64,000 nucleotides of DNA from Syngnathus acus. Its lineage: Eukaryota > Chordata > Actinopteri > Syngnathiformes > Syngnathidae. Within the stretch, counting starts at the first letter, position 1. The number at the start of each line of letters is the position of its first letter. A program made the position numbers and the translations under genes. The stretch is taken from NCBI RefSeq assembly GCF_901709675.1, contig NC_051095.1, positions 1,946,795-2,010,794 on the forward strand, in the 5' to 3' direction. Positions 24,301-55,777 of this stretch are shown piece by piece. Under the pieces are notes generated by a model. It saw only the letters and a program-made list of their open reading frames with translations. It was not told the DNA's origin and did no database searches.

Positions 24301-26383
24301 CACGCCGGCGATGACTCGGTGCAGGAAGGAGTCGTCGCCGACGAAGGTCACCACGGCTTCGGCGAACTTGGAGTAACACGAGATGTCCACGGGCGTGCAG
24401 CGGTTGAAGAGCGGCAAAGGCTTGCTGGGCATGCGGAGAACAGTCGCAGGTCAGAGGACAAGGTCAGAGGACAAGGTCTTGGACATGCTTGACGACTTCT
24501 CAAGATTGCGCTTGTGATTACCTGGGCGGGACAGGTAGTTTGGGACACTTGGTGAACCTCTCGGGTAGACTGGGGTACTTGTGACCCGCTAACTCGTAGG
24601 AACACAACTCAGAACCTGAAAGACACACGCACACTTTTGTCATCACGATGGCTCTCCTTTGTTGTCTTTTCCAGCTGTTCTATATTTGAGCGCACATCCT
24701 TTGGCGTGTGTCGAGTTGATTTGCTGCGGGGATTGTGCGAGCGCGACGTCAAACCCGAGGTAGCCACTCGGCAAGCCGGCTGAAGCTCCAAATGGAGGAG
24801 AAACTGCCCGCGTTGACGGGTCTGTCTCACCACGACCGCAGCGAAGGGCGGATGTTAGCCTAGCTACTCATGCTAGCTCCGCTACTGCTACATGCTACTG
24901 TAGCGAACATCTGCTTAGTTTCCAACGTGTTTGTTGCTCATCTGCAGTACATTTTTTTCATCACGTGTGCTGTCTGTCACATGTTAACCATTGTAATTAC
25001 CAACAGAACCCTGTAGATGGCGCAAACGATAAAGGGCTGGAAGTGATCGAATAGTCGATGATTAACTGATTAATTGTAGCAACTCTACACAAAAAAAAAA
25101 ATCTTCAAGTCACTGTTCTACTTGACATGTTTCATTGCACAGATGCTCATTTTCTCTGCTTTTTGGTCACAACGTTGTGATTTTGGTGAAACCAACCAAT
25201 GTTCTAGTTTGGATGAACAGCAAAAGCTTTTTCCTAGCATTTCTTTTGCTAGCATAATGTCGTGTCGCCGTCAAAATGGCACTGAAAACCACAGGCTGTC
25301 CAAGTGTGTGTGTGCATGCACGGGTGAGCGGGCTGCTGTCACCATTGAGCGTGGCAAAAGTCGTGAGGTCATTGTACGTGTGGAGGACGTGCGAGGGGCA
25401 GAGGGCCACGCAGAGCGCCACTGATTTCATCTTCCTCTGAACGATGTCGATGTTGCAAGGATCCAAGAAGAAGACGAACCTGGGAGGACGGACGCCACAA
25501 CACGTTAGTCACGGCAAACGCGGGCGCCGGTGAACGAGTGAACGAGCACCGACTTCCTTTCCGTGTGGTCCAGACCACTGAGCCGGACGCCCTCCAAGGG
25601 TGGGTTCCGTTGTCCGCACGTGTTGCCGTAGCTGTCGTAGCCCAGGACCAGCCGGGCCGCGCCCCCCGACACCACCGTGAAGGCGCACACGCTGCCCTGA
25701 GGGACGCCACCGCAACAATTAGCACTTGCGCGGCATAGAACCTCTGGGTCAGGGGTGTCATCGGCGATCAGGGGCCATGTCGTGGGGGTCCTCTTTTTTT
25801 TTTTTTTTTTTTGTTCAGATCGAGAAATTCCTTATCATTGTGGAAATCAACCACATGCGATTCATGGCAGCATACAAACTGAAACCCTACTGCCGTGGTT
25901 GTCGGTGCGCCCTCTGGTGGACAAAATTAGCCACACCGCTTTCTACACTCGACAAATGAACTGTTGTTTTATCCCCCACAAGCCAGATCTGACTGCCCGC
26001 GGGCCACATGTTTGACACCCCTGTTCCAGGTTAGCGGGATCTAGGATGGTAAAGATGAGGACAGTTACCATGCCGACACAGAAGATGATGAAGAGCAGGA
26101 ACCAGGGCAGGTCAGTGCAGCTTCGATCCTCCAGTGGTCTCCATTCTCTCTTTGTCCTCTGCAACACGCGCACACGTAGACAAGGCACGTCAATATGCGC
26201 GCGCGCACGCACGCAAGCGCGCGCGCACCGTTAGCAGGCCGAGTGACCCAGCGGCTAATAGGATGAAGAGCGACCATGAGCAGTATTGTTGGATTATGGG
26301 ATGGAATCACTCGACGCTGCAGACGCGCAGCGAGCAGAACCGAACCGGGCCGAGCTCACCTCCGCGCTCCCGCAGCATCCCAT
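21349..26383 (-). CDS. slc44a1: Choline transporter-like protein 1 (SLC44A1)
   Basis: Sixteen coding exons (minus strand, 5' to 3'): 26360-26383, 26069-26158, 25554-25696, 25343-25479, 24522-24615, 24255-24424, 24092-24181, 23878-24023, 23626-23812, 23330-23498, 23029-23185, 22874-22957, 22567-22704, 22270-22506, 22104-22202, 21349-21372. They join in phase to 662 residues; human SLC44A1 has 657. The protein is a multi-pass plasma-membrane and mitochondrial choline transporter supplying phosphatidylcholine synthesis. Family marks visible: MGCC start; DRSCTD before TM1; [11 protein letters not shown] in the large extracellular loop; the [14 protein letters not shown] helix; [20 protein letters not shown]; the Cys-rich [21 protein letters not shown]; and [18 protein letters not shown] near the C-terminus. 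The last exon encodes seven residues (APGTSSA), close to the mammalian short tail. An alternative longer tail is described separately. Confidence 0.95.
21831..22103 (-). other. slc44a1: Coding-like read-through extension of slc44a1 exon 15
   Basis: If the exon 15 donor (ATG|GTGAGT) is not used, the frame continues for 90 residues before a stop. Codons from about 22068 to the end are almost all C- or G-ending: about 63 of 68 by my count, like real exons nearby. The product is hydrophobic, with stretches such as [13 protein letters not shown] and [11 protein letters not shown], and starts with an acidic EWEELEEF patch. I do not recognise it. It may be an alternative C-terminus of the transporter, a remnant exon, or a chance GC-rich frame; the opposite strand is open as well. 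Confidence 0.45.
24445..24477 (+). repeat. Short tandem repeat with nuclear-receptor half-sites
   Basis: Inside slc44a1 intron 5, a 14-bp unit AGGTCAGAGGACA(A) is present twice plus a partial third copy. Each unit resembles a DR1 with one mismatch. It may be coincidence. Confidence 0.5.
25750..26023. mobile_element. hAT-like MITE (274 bp)
   Basis: CAGGGGTGTCA at 25750-25760 and its exact reverse complement at 26013-26023 bound a 274-bp segment with no coding capacity inside slc44a1 intron 2. The GGGCCACATGTTTGACACCCCTG-type end is characteristic of non-autonomous hAT elements in vertebrates. The flanking 8-mers agree at only five of eight positions, so the target duplication has decayed and the insertion is old. 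A poly-T tract lies inside. Confidence 0.75.
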
Positions 26384-29375
26384 CTCATCCCTGGGTGGGG
26401 GGGAGGACGTGCGCGCGATGTGACGGAGCTCGAACCGAGCGGCACCGACGGCCGGGGGTGGGGGAGTGGGGGGCCAGGCGGCGGCGGCGGGTTATTCGGC
26501 CCGCATTAAAAGGCCGAAGCCGGAAGCGGAAGCGGGTGCAATCCGGGCCGATGGCCGCCGTCTGTCCCTGCCTGCCTGGTCGTTCAAACGTCGGACGATT
26601 GGTCGCCGCCTCACTTCCTGGTGGACTGTCAGCGCAGCGGCCATTCATGTCACTGCGCATGCGCGCTCCCACAACAACAAAGCCCGCTCAAGCGCTTATC
26701 GACGCGACGCAATACTCGACGCCGCCACAAGAGGGACCCCTCGCACGCACCAAGGCGGCTGCTTCCACTTGCTACAGGCTTGTCTGCTGGACTCTTCACT
26801 AAATCAACCATCAGAAGATTGAGCGGAGAAAATGAAGCCATTTTGAAATTAGCCTTTTGCTTGAAGACGCTAACACGATTTTGAATGTAATAATAAAAAG
26901 AAAATATTCTCCCGGCGACGTCGCGCCTAGTATGCAAATGTCTCCACATACCAAAAATGGGATGAGGTCACCATGGTAAAGGGGACTGTGATCTCATCAT
27001 GGAGACCGAGTCCACACTCTAGAGTATGATGTCATTGTCATGGTGTAGCCCAGGGATTAGCTACACACGGCTCTATCATGCAATTTTAAAGATCAGCAAT
27101 CACAGCAATATAAAAAGAAAAGTACATATGACATTTGATGTGAGTGTATGTGAATAATGATGTCACCATATGAGTGTGTACAATATGTCATCACATGAGT
27201 GTACACTATACAATATGACATCACGTGACGTGATCATGTTGCAAAACAAGATGGTGGCCGCGTGTCATTGAGTGATGTCTTCAACTAGGAAGGTTTCAAA
27301 AATCACAAGCGGGTAGCGAAGGCAGAGGTCAAGCCAAGTGGTCATTGTAGTGACACAGAGAATAAACATCATGCCATCTTTGCAATGTTATGTCCTCAAT
27401 TTGGATTTTGTCTACCTTCAACCTGTAGTGAAGTTGGTCCTCTGGACGACTGGCCTCCATCGTGATGGCCGTGCCTTCAGACACACAGAAGGTCCCGAGG
27501 AGACTCAGTAAATTTCGGAAGGCCGCAGATCCTCCCGGTGGGTTGGAGAGTCGTAAGCCCCTGGAGTGACTCGAAAAGATTGGTTGTAGCCAAACTTTGA
27601 AGGATTTGGAAGGTCCTGGAGCGGCTTGGAAGGTCTCAGACGATCTGGTCGGTCACGAGAGAAGGAGTTCTGCGCTGATGTGCACACAGATGTCTTTTGT
27701 CCTTTTGTTTACTGTTGTACCAGGCTGTGTGTGTGTTTGCGTGTGAGAGAATGTGTGCACACGAGACAAACAGTTCATTGATTTATTTGATGAGCACACT
27801 TTATCTTCAAAATGTACATGGGAAGCAACTGAAGTAAATGTCTAATAAAATGAATCATGTTCGTCGTAACTCATACGTTGAAGTGATCGTGGTTTGTTTT
27901 CAGCTTTCAATTCATGAATGGTCGAAAACTTTGGCGAGCGCGACCTCTACTGGCTCTCTGGATGAACTTTGACACTGTCGTCACAGCGGTCAGCCACTTC
28001 ACTCGAGTACGTAGCGTGGGAGTGAGTACGATTGAAGGAGTCACGCACTGTCCTCATGCTGTATGAGGACGTTTCGTTTTTGGGTCCAGTCCGATTTCAG
28101 CTTGTATTTTGAATCCGCCTCGGGCCTTCGCTCTCAGTGACTGTGGCCAATACAGAACTTCAACTACACGGTCGTCGATTGTCAATGCATTCAACCCTTG
28201 AAGCGCTCCTGTTTCAAATTAGAACTTGACTAGCAAAGCATGACTGAAGAAATCATACGAGGGATGTTCAGGAGCACTTTTTTCCCCAGAAGCAAACCAA
28301 TGCAAGTATGCAATCTTGAGTTCTCACCAATTTTGATACATCGATGCAGAACTCCAAACTCCGCTAAGTGTGGACTTGTCGTGCTTTATATCGCTCAGTC
28401 TAGCAATTCCTCAATTGGCCCAGAGACCAAAAGTAAGTTGGAGACCAGTATCGGAGCTTTCAAGTCTGTTCTCCAGCTGACTGGGAGAAGTGGCCTATAC
28501 ATTTATTTAAAAAGAGGTCCCAAAAGCGGACCTTTGAGGGACTCCATATGCCATTTAGTCAGATTCCACATTTTAAAAAAGTCCTTTTTGTTCCAAGTAT
28601 CCATTCAAGGACTCTTCCCCGGAGTTTCCAAGTAGGATTAAATTCCCAAATTGGTATTGTTGTTTTTTTATTGTCCTTTTCTTGGCTGTATATTCTGTAT
28701 TGTCTCGCTAATGACGTACTTTTTCTTGCACAGAATTGAGTTCAGTAAGTTCCTACGTGTACCAAATGACATGTATTTGTGAAGTAGTCACGTGCTGAGT
28801 ATATCGGTGCCCGTTGTATCTCATGTCAAGCTGTCATATTAGTCCAGCTATCTTATCTTGTCATATCGATCTTATCTCCACACTTTGTCTAAAGTTACAC
28901 GTAGGTTGTGTATTAGTACTTTGAGCAATTGAAGTAACAATAGTTAGTACCAAAAAGTGCAGAAGTTAAGACTGGGAGTTGTTGTTGGTGCTGTTGTTGT
29001 GTTCCGTGTCGTCCGTGTCTAAGTCCAAGCAAAAATTTTACTTGTTTTGTGCAAAAGCTCTAATTCTGAAGGACACCGGAAATCAATTATGTATGACCGA
29101 AAGTAAAAGAAGGATTTTACAAAGTAATAGCCATAGTTCTTTGTCGGTACGTATTTTACTACTTTTCTTACTACTCATAGCAACATTGACATTCTGTGTT
29201 GTGCCTTAATTTGCTGTCAATTGGACTTTTTTTTTTTTTATGCTATGTATGTTAAACAAAAGTTGGAGGAGGGCGATTTCGACTTTTATTTTGAAGATTT
29301 GAACGGAAGCACCTTGTTTCCTTACTTCTGCAGCTGGATACCGGTACGCTCAGGAATTCCGAAACTTTTTCAGCG
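26384..29375. other. Head-to-head intergenic region slc44a1 / abca1
   Basis: No gene is seen. About 26384-26760 is GC- and CpG-rich and is the likely slc44a1 promoter. The rest is mixed, becoming AT-rich at 28200-29330. Open frames at 28240-28635 and 28979-29209 resemble nothing I know. About 27480-27660 has a CTTCC/GGAAGG-rich character like 12840-13000. Confidence 0.5.
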
Positions 29376-29379
29376 GAGC

Positions 29380-29502
29380 TTCGCCTCAATCACTGGCCGC
29401 AGGGACGAAAAGCGCTCCGACGCAGAAACGCTCGACGACCACAACGACAGCAACCACAACCGCAAAGACAACAACGACTTCAAGACGAAGAACAACTTGA
29501 CG
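29380..29502 (+). other. abca1: Probable non-coding first exon of abca1
   Basis: A GC/CA-rich segment ends at a strong donor (ACG|GTAAGT). The acceptor before 30482 (CTTCCCGTCAG) starts the exon containing the ATG. Mammalian ABCA1 also has a non-coding exon 1, here separated by an intron of about 980 bp. The 5' edge is not determined. Confidence 0.5.
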
Positions 29503-29864
29503 GTAAGTGAACTTTTTTGTGACGTATTTTGGCCTGCCCTCAGGTGGGCTTCGGCAAGTCCGTCATTTGCTAAAGTTCCCCAAAGTTGACACATGACGAC
29601 AAAAATGAGAATGACTAGGTTGATGCAGTTGATTGACACGGTCATGCAATCAGTCTATCCATCGATCAGCTCCTCATCATTTTGCGGTGTGTGTGTGTGT
29701 GTGTACTGATCTCGTTATTGCCTTGAAGATTCATAAAAACACAAAATAAGTGCTCCGATCAATTCTCTCAATGATTGACAACCTGTTGATTGATTTGCTC
29801 CTGATCTAATTACGTTTTTAATGAAGATTATTGTTTTTGACCGATTTCATGTTATGCTTTGTGA

Positions 29865-29865
<1 letters not shown>

Positions 29866-29911
<46 letters not shown>
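29866..29911. repeat. (ATCT)n microsatellite
   Basis: About eleven uninterrupted ATCT units lie in the putative first intron of abca1. Confidence 0.95.
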
Positions 29912-29914
<3 letters not shown>

Positions 29915-30261
29915 GTCAATTTCTAACATGAACTACGTCAATGGGTAATCGATCTTTTATCTCAGCATTGGAAATGCACACACTAATCAATATATACTAT
30001 AACATGTGAGCATGTATCATTTGTTTATAAAAGTCTGACATAAGCCCCAAGCTAATCAATCTACATATAAGCTATGACACACGCATCGATATGCAAATTA
30101 ATGTTTAGTGTGTGTGAGTGAGTGTGTCTTTTGTGAGCTGGCCAAAAGTTGGACCTTCCCAATGTGAAGAGTCAAGAACGTGGTTTATTGATGTTTATTC
30201 ACATTCCTTATGATGTGGAAATCGCTTGGCCTGAAGGACAGAATATTTAGGAAGCGTTTTC

Positions 30262-30277
30262 AGGTCAACACTGGTTA
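30262..30277 (+). promoter_or_regulatory. abca1: DR4-like element, candidate LXR response element
   Basis: AGGTCA-ACAC-TGGTTA has half-sites four bases apart, the spacing bound by LXR/RXR. It sits in abca1 intron 1, about 220 bp before exon 2. ABCA1 is a classic LXR target in mammals, where the functional DR4 is promoter-proximal. The second half-site is imperfect. Confidence 0.35.
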
Positions 30278-30499
30278 TTGATTAGCGATCAGTGGGAGAT
30301 TATCAGGTGTTTCTAATGAAGTGAGTGGCCGGGGTGATGATAGTGTGTGCGTGATCAGCACCTTCGCTATCTGACTGACTGACGCTGTGTTGACCTTTCC
30401 CCTTTGAGACGTGCGTTGGCGGTGGAGCATCCCGGAGAGTCGTCGAGGCTCGCCGCCCTTCCTGATCGTCCTTCCCGTCAGGTGGTCGCCGCCGCCGCC

Positions 30500-45462
<14,963 letters not shown>

Positions 45463-45541
45463 CCGCATCAGGAGAGGGATCACGTGACTTGCTATTTGAT
45501 ACCCGTCCACGTGACGGGCTAAGCGGACGCTCGTCGCCACG

Positions 45542-45549
45542 CAATGCAA
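45542..45549 (+). promoter_or_regulatory. abca1: miR-33 seed match (8-mer) in abca1 3' UTR
   Basis: CAATGCAA lies 80 nt after the stop codon. It complements nucleotides 2-8 of miR-33 and has an A opposite position 1. Mammalian ABCA1 3' UTRs contain miR-33 sites near the stop codon. Confidence 0.6.
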
Positions 45550-46133
45550 ATTTATTTCCGCCGCCGGCGGTGGGTGGGCTTGGCCTCGCCGAACGGCGGA
45601 AGAAAAGAACTTGAAGCGGTGCCAGCGTGCGGCCGCCACGGAACGATGTCGAAGATTCCAAATCATTTCAAATCAGAGTCGTTTATTTTATTTATCTTTG
45701 TTAGACTGCCAATCAAAGTGTTGTTGATTTTTTTAAAAAAGAAAATGTTTGAAATTACGTCAGTGTTGTGTTTTTCTCTTAAAAAAAAAGATCTTTTCAA
45801 ACATCAAACTGTTACTGAAAATATTCAAATCAAACAAATCCACGGAACAGCGGTATTTGGAACAAACCACAGTAAACATCATGGGAAGACATCGGACTGA
45901 TCTTTGGAAGGTCGCATTTGTGAAGGCGTCACGTCCAGTTGGATTCGTTAGCAACAAGAAAAAGTCCTTCAGTATTCCCAAACCAGATGCTCTCAACTGA
46001 GATGCTCTCAGAGAGACACGGAGAAAAAGAACAAAAAACAAACCATCATTTTGAAAACAGTGGAGCTACATGGAAAACATATATAAGCATTCGAACGGTC
46101 TGACTGGACATCAAACTGCTGCTGCTCATTCTG

Positions 46134-46139
46134 AATAAA
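46134..46139 (+). terminator. abca1: Poly(A) signal of abca1
   Basis: AATAAA lies 672 bp after the stop codon, defining a 3' UTR of about 0.7 kb and leaving under 0.4 kb before the polr2b coding start. Confidence 0.65.
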
Positions 46140-46159
46140 TCTGCAGTCCTAAAGGCTTA

Positions 46160-46522
46160 ACTAATTAATATCTCCTGAAATATATTGTGAAATTGTGCTC
46201 CCGTTCTATAAAGATATTCTAGAATATTAAATATAATTCTGGGGGAGTTAACTGGGGCGACTGTACACAAGTTTCTGAAGGGGCTATACCCCCCCAAGCC
46301 CCGGTGTACCTGCCTGCACCTGTAGAAGTAGTAGGGGGGGGGGGGAAATGCAGGTGCAGTTCATATTCTGTCCATAGGTGGCGGTGTCGCATAATGTCTC
46401 ATTGTTGAGCAGCAGCTCCCCTGGAGAAGAAGAGAACTGAGGCAGAAGAAGAAGCGCGCAGTCGCATTGTCGTCTGTATCAAATCTCGATTTGGTCGTCT
46501 TTTTCCTGAGTTGAGACTTCCA
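46160..46522. other. abca1-polr2b intergenic spacer and polr2b 5' flank
   Basis: It contains a G-run near 46335 and a purine-rich segment at about 46420-46455. I see no TATA box. The polr2b promoter must lie here or overlap the abca1 3' end. Confidence 0.45.
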
Positions 46523-52765
<6,243 letters not shown>

Positions 52766-52823
52766 CCCGAGCGTATCAGCCCCACCCCCTCGAGATGTTT
52801 TGATTTATCTTTGTTTTGTACAC

Positions 52824-52829
52824 AATAAA
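52824..52829 (+). terminator. polr2b: Poly(A) signal of polr2b
   Basis: AATAAA lies 58 bp after the TAG, so the 3' UTR is very short (about 80 nt). Confidence 0.8.
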
Positions 52830-52866
52830 AGTGACGTGATCACACAATGACACGCTGCAGGTGAGC

Positions 52867-52872
52867 TTTATT
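52867..52872 (-). terminator. igfbp7: Poly(A) signal of igfbp7
   Basis: AATAAA on the minus strand lies about 155 bp after the igfbp7 stop and 37 bp beyond the polr2b signal on the other strand, so the two transcripts end almost on top of each other. Confidence 0.7.
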
Positions 52873-53027
52873 CCCATCTCGCACTTAAGATACTTTTTGC
52901 GAGCACCAACTATTTTCTACCATTAAAGCCGAAGCGACAGAGAAAAGCATGCTTGGGATATGTCAAGGTGAAAGGTCAGCATGAGCAAAGGTCCAATACG
53001 GGTCTCCCGCGGCGGCCAATCGGCGCC

Positions 53028-53717
53028 TCACAGTTCTTCCTCCATCGTCGCTGACGGCAAATGACATCGTTAGCAACATCTAAGGTGGGACGCTGTCTCC
53101 ACGGCGACGGGAGGTTTTTATTTTCAAGCGCAGGAAGCCAGTGGGCGCTTACCTTCTTTGATCATGACATCCCCAATGGCCTCCACCTTGACGTCGCGGG
53201 TATCATCCACCAGGCGAATTTCACCAACGGCCGAGGCGTCGCCTTTGGAGTTGGCGGCATGACACTCGTAGGTGCCCGCTTCGTCTTTTGTCAGCGGAGA
53301 GATCTGAAAAGGGAGGAAGGTGCTAACAAATATGAGTTGTTGCTTTTTTTCTAAGGGCTGCAGATGGTCCGTGTTCACTCGCTGCTACTGACCAGAACCC
53401 AGCCTGTCACTTGATGTTTCTCTGGGCCTCCTCTGGTCTGGACGGCCAGGTTGTCCCTGTCCCCAGGAAGGAGGGAAAACCTCTTCCTGCCCCCAATCAC
53501 CTGCGGGAGAACGGCATCGTCATCGTCTTCATGGTTAGTGCTGCTAGATTTTTTTTTTTTTTTTTTTGTCCTACCTTCCTCCAAGTAAGCACGGGTGTGG
53601 GCACGCCAGTGGCCTCGCAGCTGAGGAAAACCTGGGCGCCGCTCACGTTAAAGACGCGAGCGGGAGGGGTAACAATGACGGGAGCTGCCGAGACAAGAAG
53701 AGGAATTCTGTTTGGGT

Positions 53718-53750
<33 letters not shown>

Positions 53751-54769
53751 CAGGAATTCCGTGTTTGGGCCAGAGGCGAGTGGATCAGGATGATAAAGCC
53801 GCTATGTCAACTGTGAGCATGTGCACGCTCAAACTAGTTGCTAGCTTTGCATGAGCAAACGTGTCGGATAAAAAAAACAATTCTGTGTTTGGTCTTCTTC
53901 AACTGTGGGAGAGCGTAGTGTAGCGTGACCATCACAAACATGTTTGGTGAAGCTGTCACCTTAACTAGATTTTGAACAGCTGAAATGTTTGCATACATAC
54001 CAGAAGACAACTGAACATTTTTAATGTATTTGCTAATGTGGCCTGTTGGGCTGTCACAAATGGATCTTTTTGGAGTTGATTGCCCTGTTGAATAATTTGA
54101 TTAATTACCGTTTTGAGGTAGACATCTTTGTTCCGACAGATTTTTATTTTTTTTTTCCCTGGTCGACTTGGGTTAGCCATCCCAACCCCGCCCTTGTAGC
54201 ATAACCATGATTTTTTATTTTGTTTCCCAAACTATTCGCTTAGCATTAACAACAGCAAGAAAATGAAATGTTTCTTTGTTTTTGATGCTATTGAAGCAAA
54301 CGTTTTCCATGTTAGTTGCTATTTGCTGAGCAGGAGTTGAAGTATCCTCACCTGCGGCGCATCGCCCTTTGTTGAGCACGGCGACTTGCGGCCGTCCTTC
54401 TCGCTGCGCTTGCGCGTCGGCGCTCTTGAGCGCACAAACGTGCGCGTACGTGACCCCGTTGCTGCCGCACACTTCATCTTGGCTTTTGCACGCGCACACA
54501 CCCACTTTGTTCTTCTTGTCGCCGCGCACGCACTCCATGCCGGCGCCGCAACGTGGCGTGCCACCTCTGCCGCCTGCGCAGCGCTCACCCTCCGCAGCCA
54601 GACACAACGTGCAACAGCCGCACGCGTCCATGACCGAACCGACGGCGCATCCCGTGGCCGGCAGAGGCGCACATTGGGCTGGCTCGCACGGTCCGCACTC
54701 CCGAGCCGCCCGGACGCACAGCACAAAGGCGAGCGGAGCCCAGCGCAACAGAAACAACGCGGACTTCAT
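53028..54769 (-). CDS. igfbp7: Insulin-like growth factor-binding protein 7
   Basis: Five exons (5' to 3'): 54352-54769, 53575-53684, 53393-53500, 53153-53303, 53028-53050. They join in phase to 269 residues; human has 282. The protein is secreted and binds IGF/insulin weakly and matrix partners. A hydrophobic signal peptide covers about residues 1-21. The IGFBP domain has CGPCEPAQC and ACGCCTLC, a variant of the GCGCCxxC signature. A Kazal-like segment follows (EVCGSNGVTYAHVCALKSAD), then a C2-type Ig domain with VFLSCEATGVPTPVLTWRK, LLPGDRDNLAVQTRGGPEKH and DEAGTYECHAANS. The last exon encodes only ATMEEEL. The gene is tail to tail with polr2b, as at human 4q12. Confidence 0.95.
53701..53760. 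repeat. (GGCT)n tract between short direct repeats
   Basis: In igfbp7 intron 1, about eight GGCT units are flanked by near-identical copies of AGGAATTC followed by a T/G-rich run (about 53701 and 53752). Confidence 0.7.
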
Positions 54770-55385
54770 GGCGACCTCAAAGTTCTGATGAGAACCGAAT
54801 ACAGCCCACAGACAGCAACCCAGGCAAGCACCGCCTACGACAGCATGTATGTGCGTGTGTGGGAGAGATCCATGTGATTCAAGGCCAACTCACTAAAATC
54901 ACTTTTTTTTTCTCTCTCAAAGAATGTTTCACACAGAAGCAAGCGCAGACACACACAACCAGACACACACACACACAGCCGTTTGCGCATTTGACCGGGA
55001 CGCTCTTCTTTTGAGTCCTCACACCAGGAGGACAAATTAGCGCAGGACAAGAACGATCACATAACCATTAATCTATGCACGCAGTGCTCAAGTCATTATT
55101 ACAATAAATTTTACATCCTTTTTACATTTTAACTTGTGTGCTCTAAATGCTTTTTTATTGAATTCGCTTTTTTTTTTCACCAAAGGGAGCAGCGCTTAAA
55201 TTTCGATGTACCGTGTACAACGACAATAAAAGCGATTCTGATGTTGATGAAAAATGTAGAGGTTTCTTCCGGCCACTAGAGGACATCTCTGACAGAGTTT
55301 CTTTCCGCCAGTGAGGAGTCTATTTCTTCAAATAACACTTCTCGCCCACGAATATAAAACATTCAAATGCAAAACAGTAGGTACG
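54770..55385. other. Spacer between igfbp7 and nicol1
   Basis: This is the igfbp7 5' flank and the DNA beyond the nicol1 3' end. It holds a short CA tract near 54960 and AT-rich sequence at 55090-55250. I see no gene. Confidence 0.45.
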
Positions 55386-55390
55386 CACAT

Positions 55391-55396
55391 TTTATT
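55391..55396 (-). terminator. nicol1: Poly(A) signal of nicol1
   Basis: AATAAA on the minus strand lies about 380 bp after the nicol1 stop, next to a C homopolymer at 55405-55421. Confidence 0.5.
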
Positions 55397-55777
55397 TTTC
55401 CGACCCCCCCCCCCCCCCCCCCGTATACACCACCAAGAACTTATTCACTTGTCACATTTGTGGATAAACGCTTGTTACGTGTCAATATTTACGTCACCTA
55501 AAATTCTATCCATACACTTTACGCTTACAAAAAGGTGCTGTGATTTCATGCTACAGTACTGTGCTAAAAAAAGCCCAACAAATATGAGTGGATTCTCTCA
55601 AGTCTTCTCACTGAAAACAAACAAAAACTGGTCATTCATATCCACGTTTTGTGTTTCAGATTTCCAAGCAAACTGGTCTATGGATATGGGAAGAGCTTAA
55701 AATAAAGTGTCCGCGGCTTAGGAGTCAAAAGTTGCTGTACATGAGTATTTTGAAAGAGTCGTGGACCTTCTGAGGAT

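Noticed and set aside
28240-29589. Open frames between slc44a1 and abca1
   Set aside because: AT-rich, no known similarity and no splice pattern; only the segment ending at 29502 is kept, as a non-coding exon candidate.
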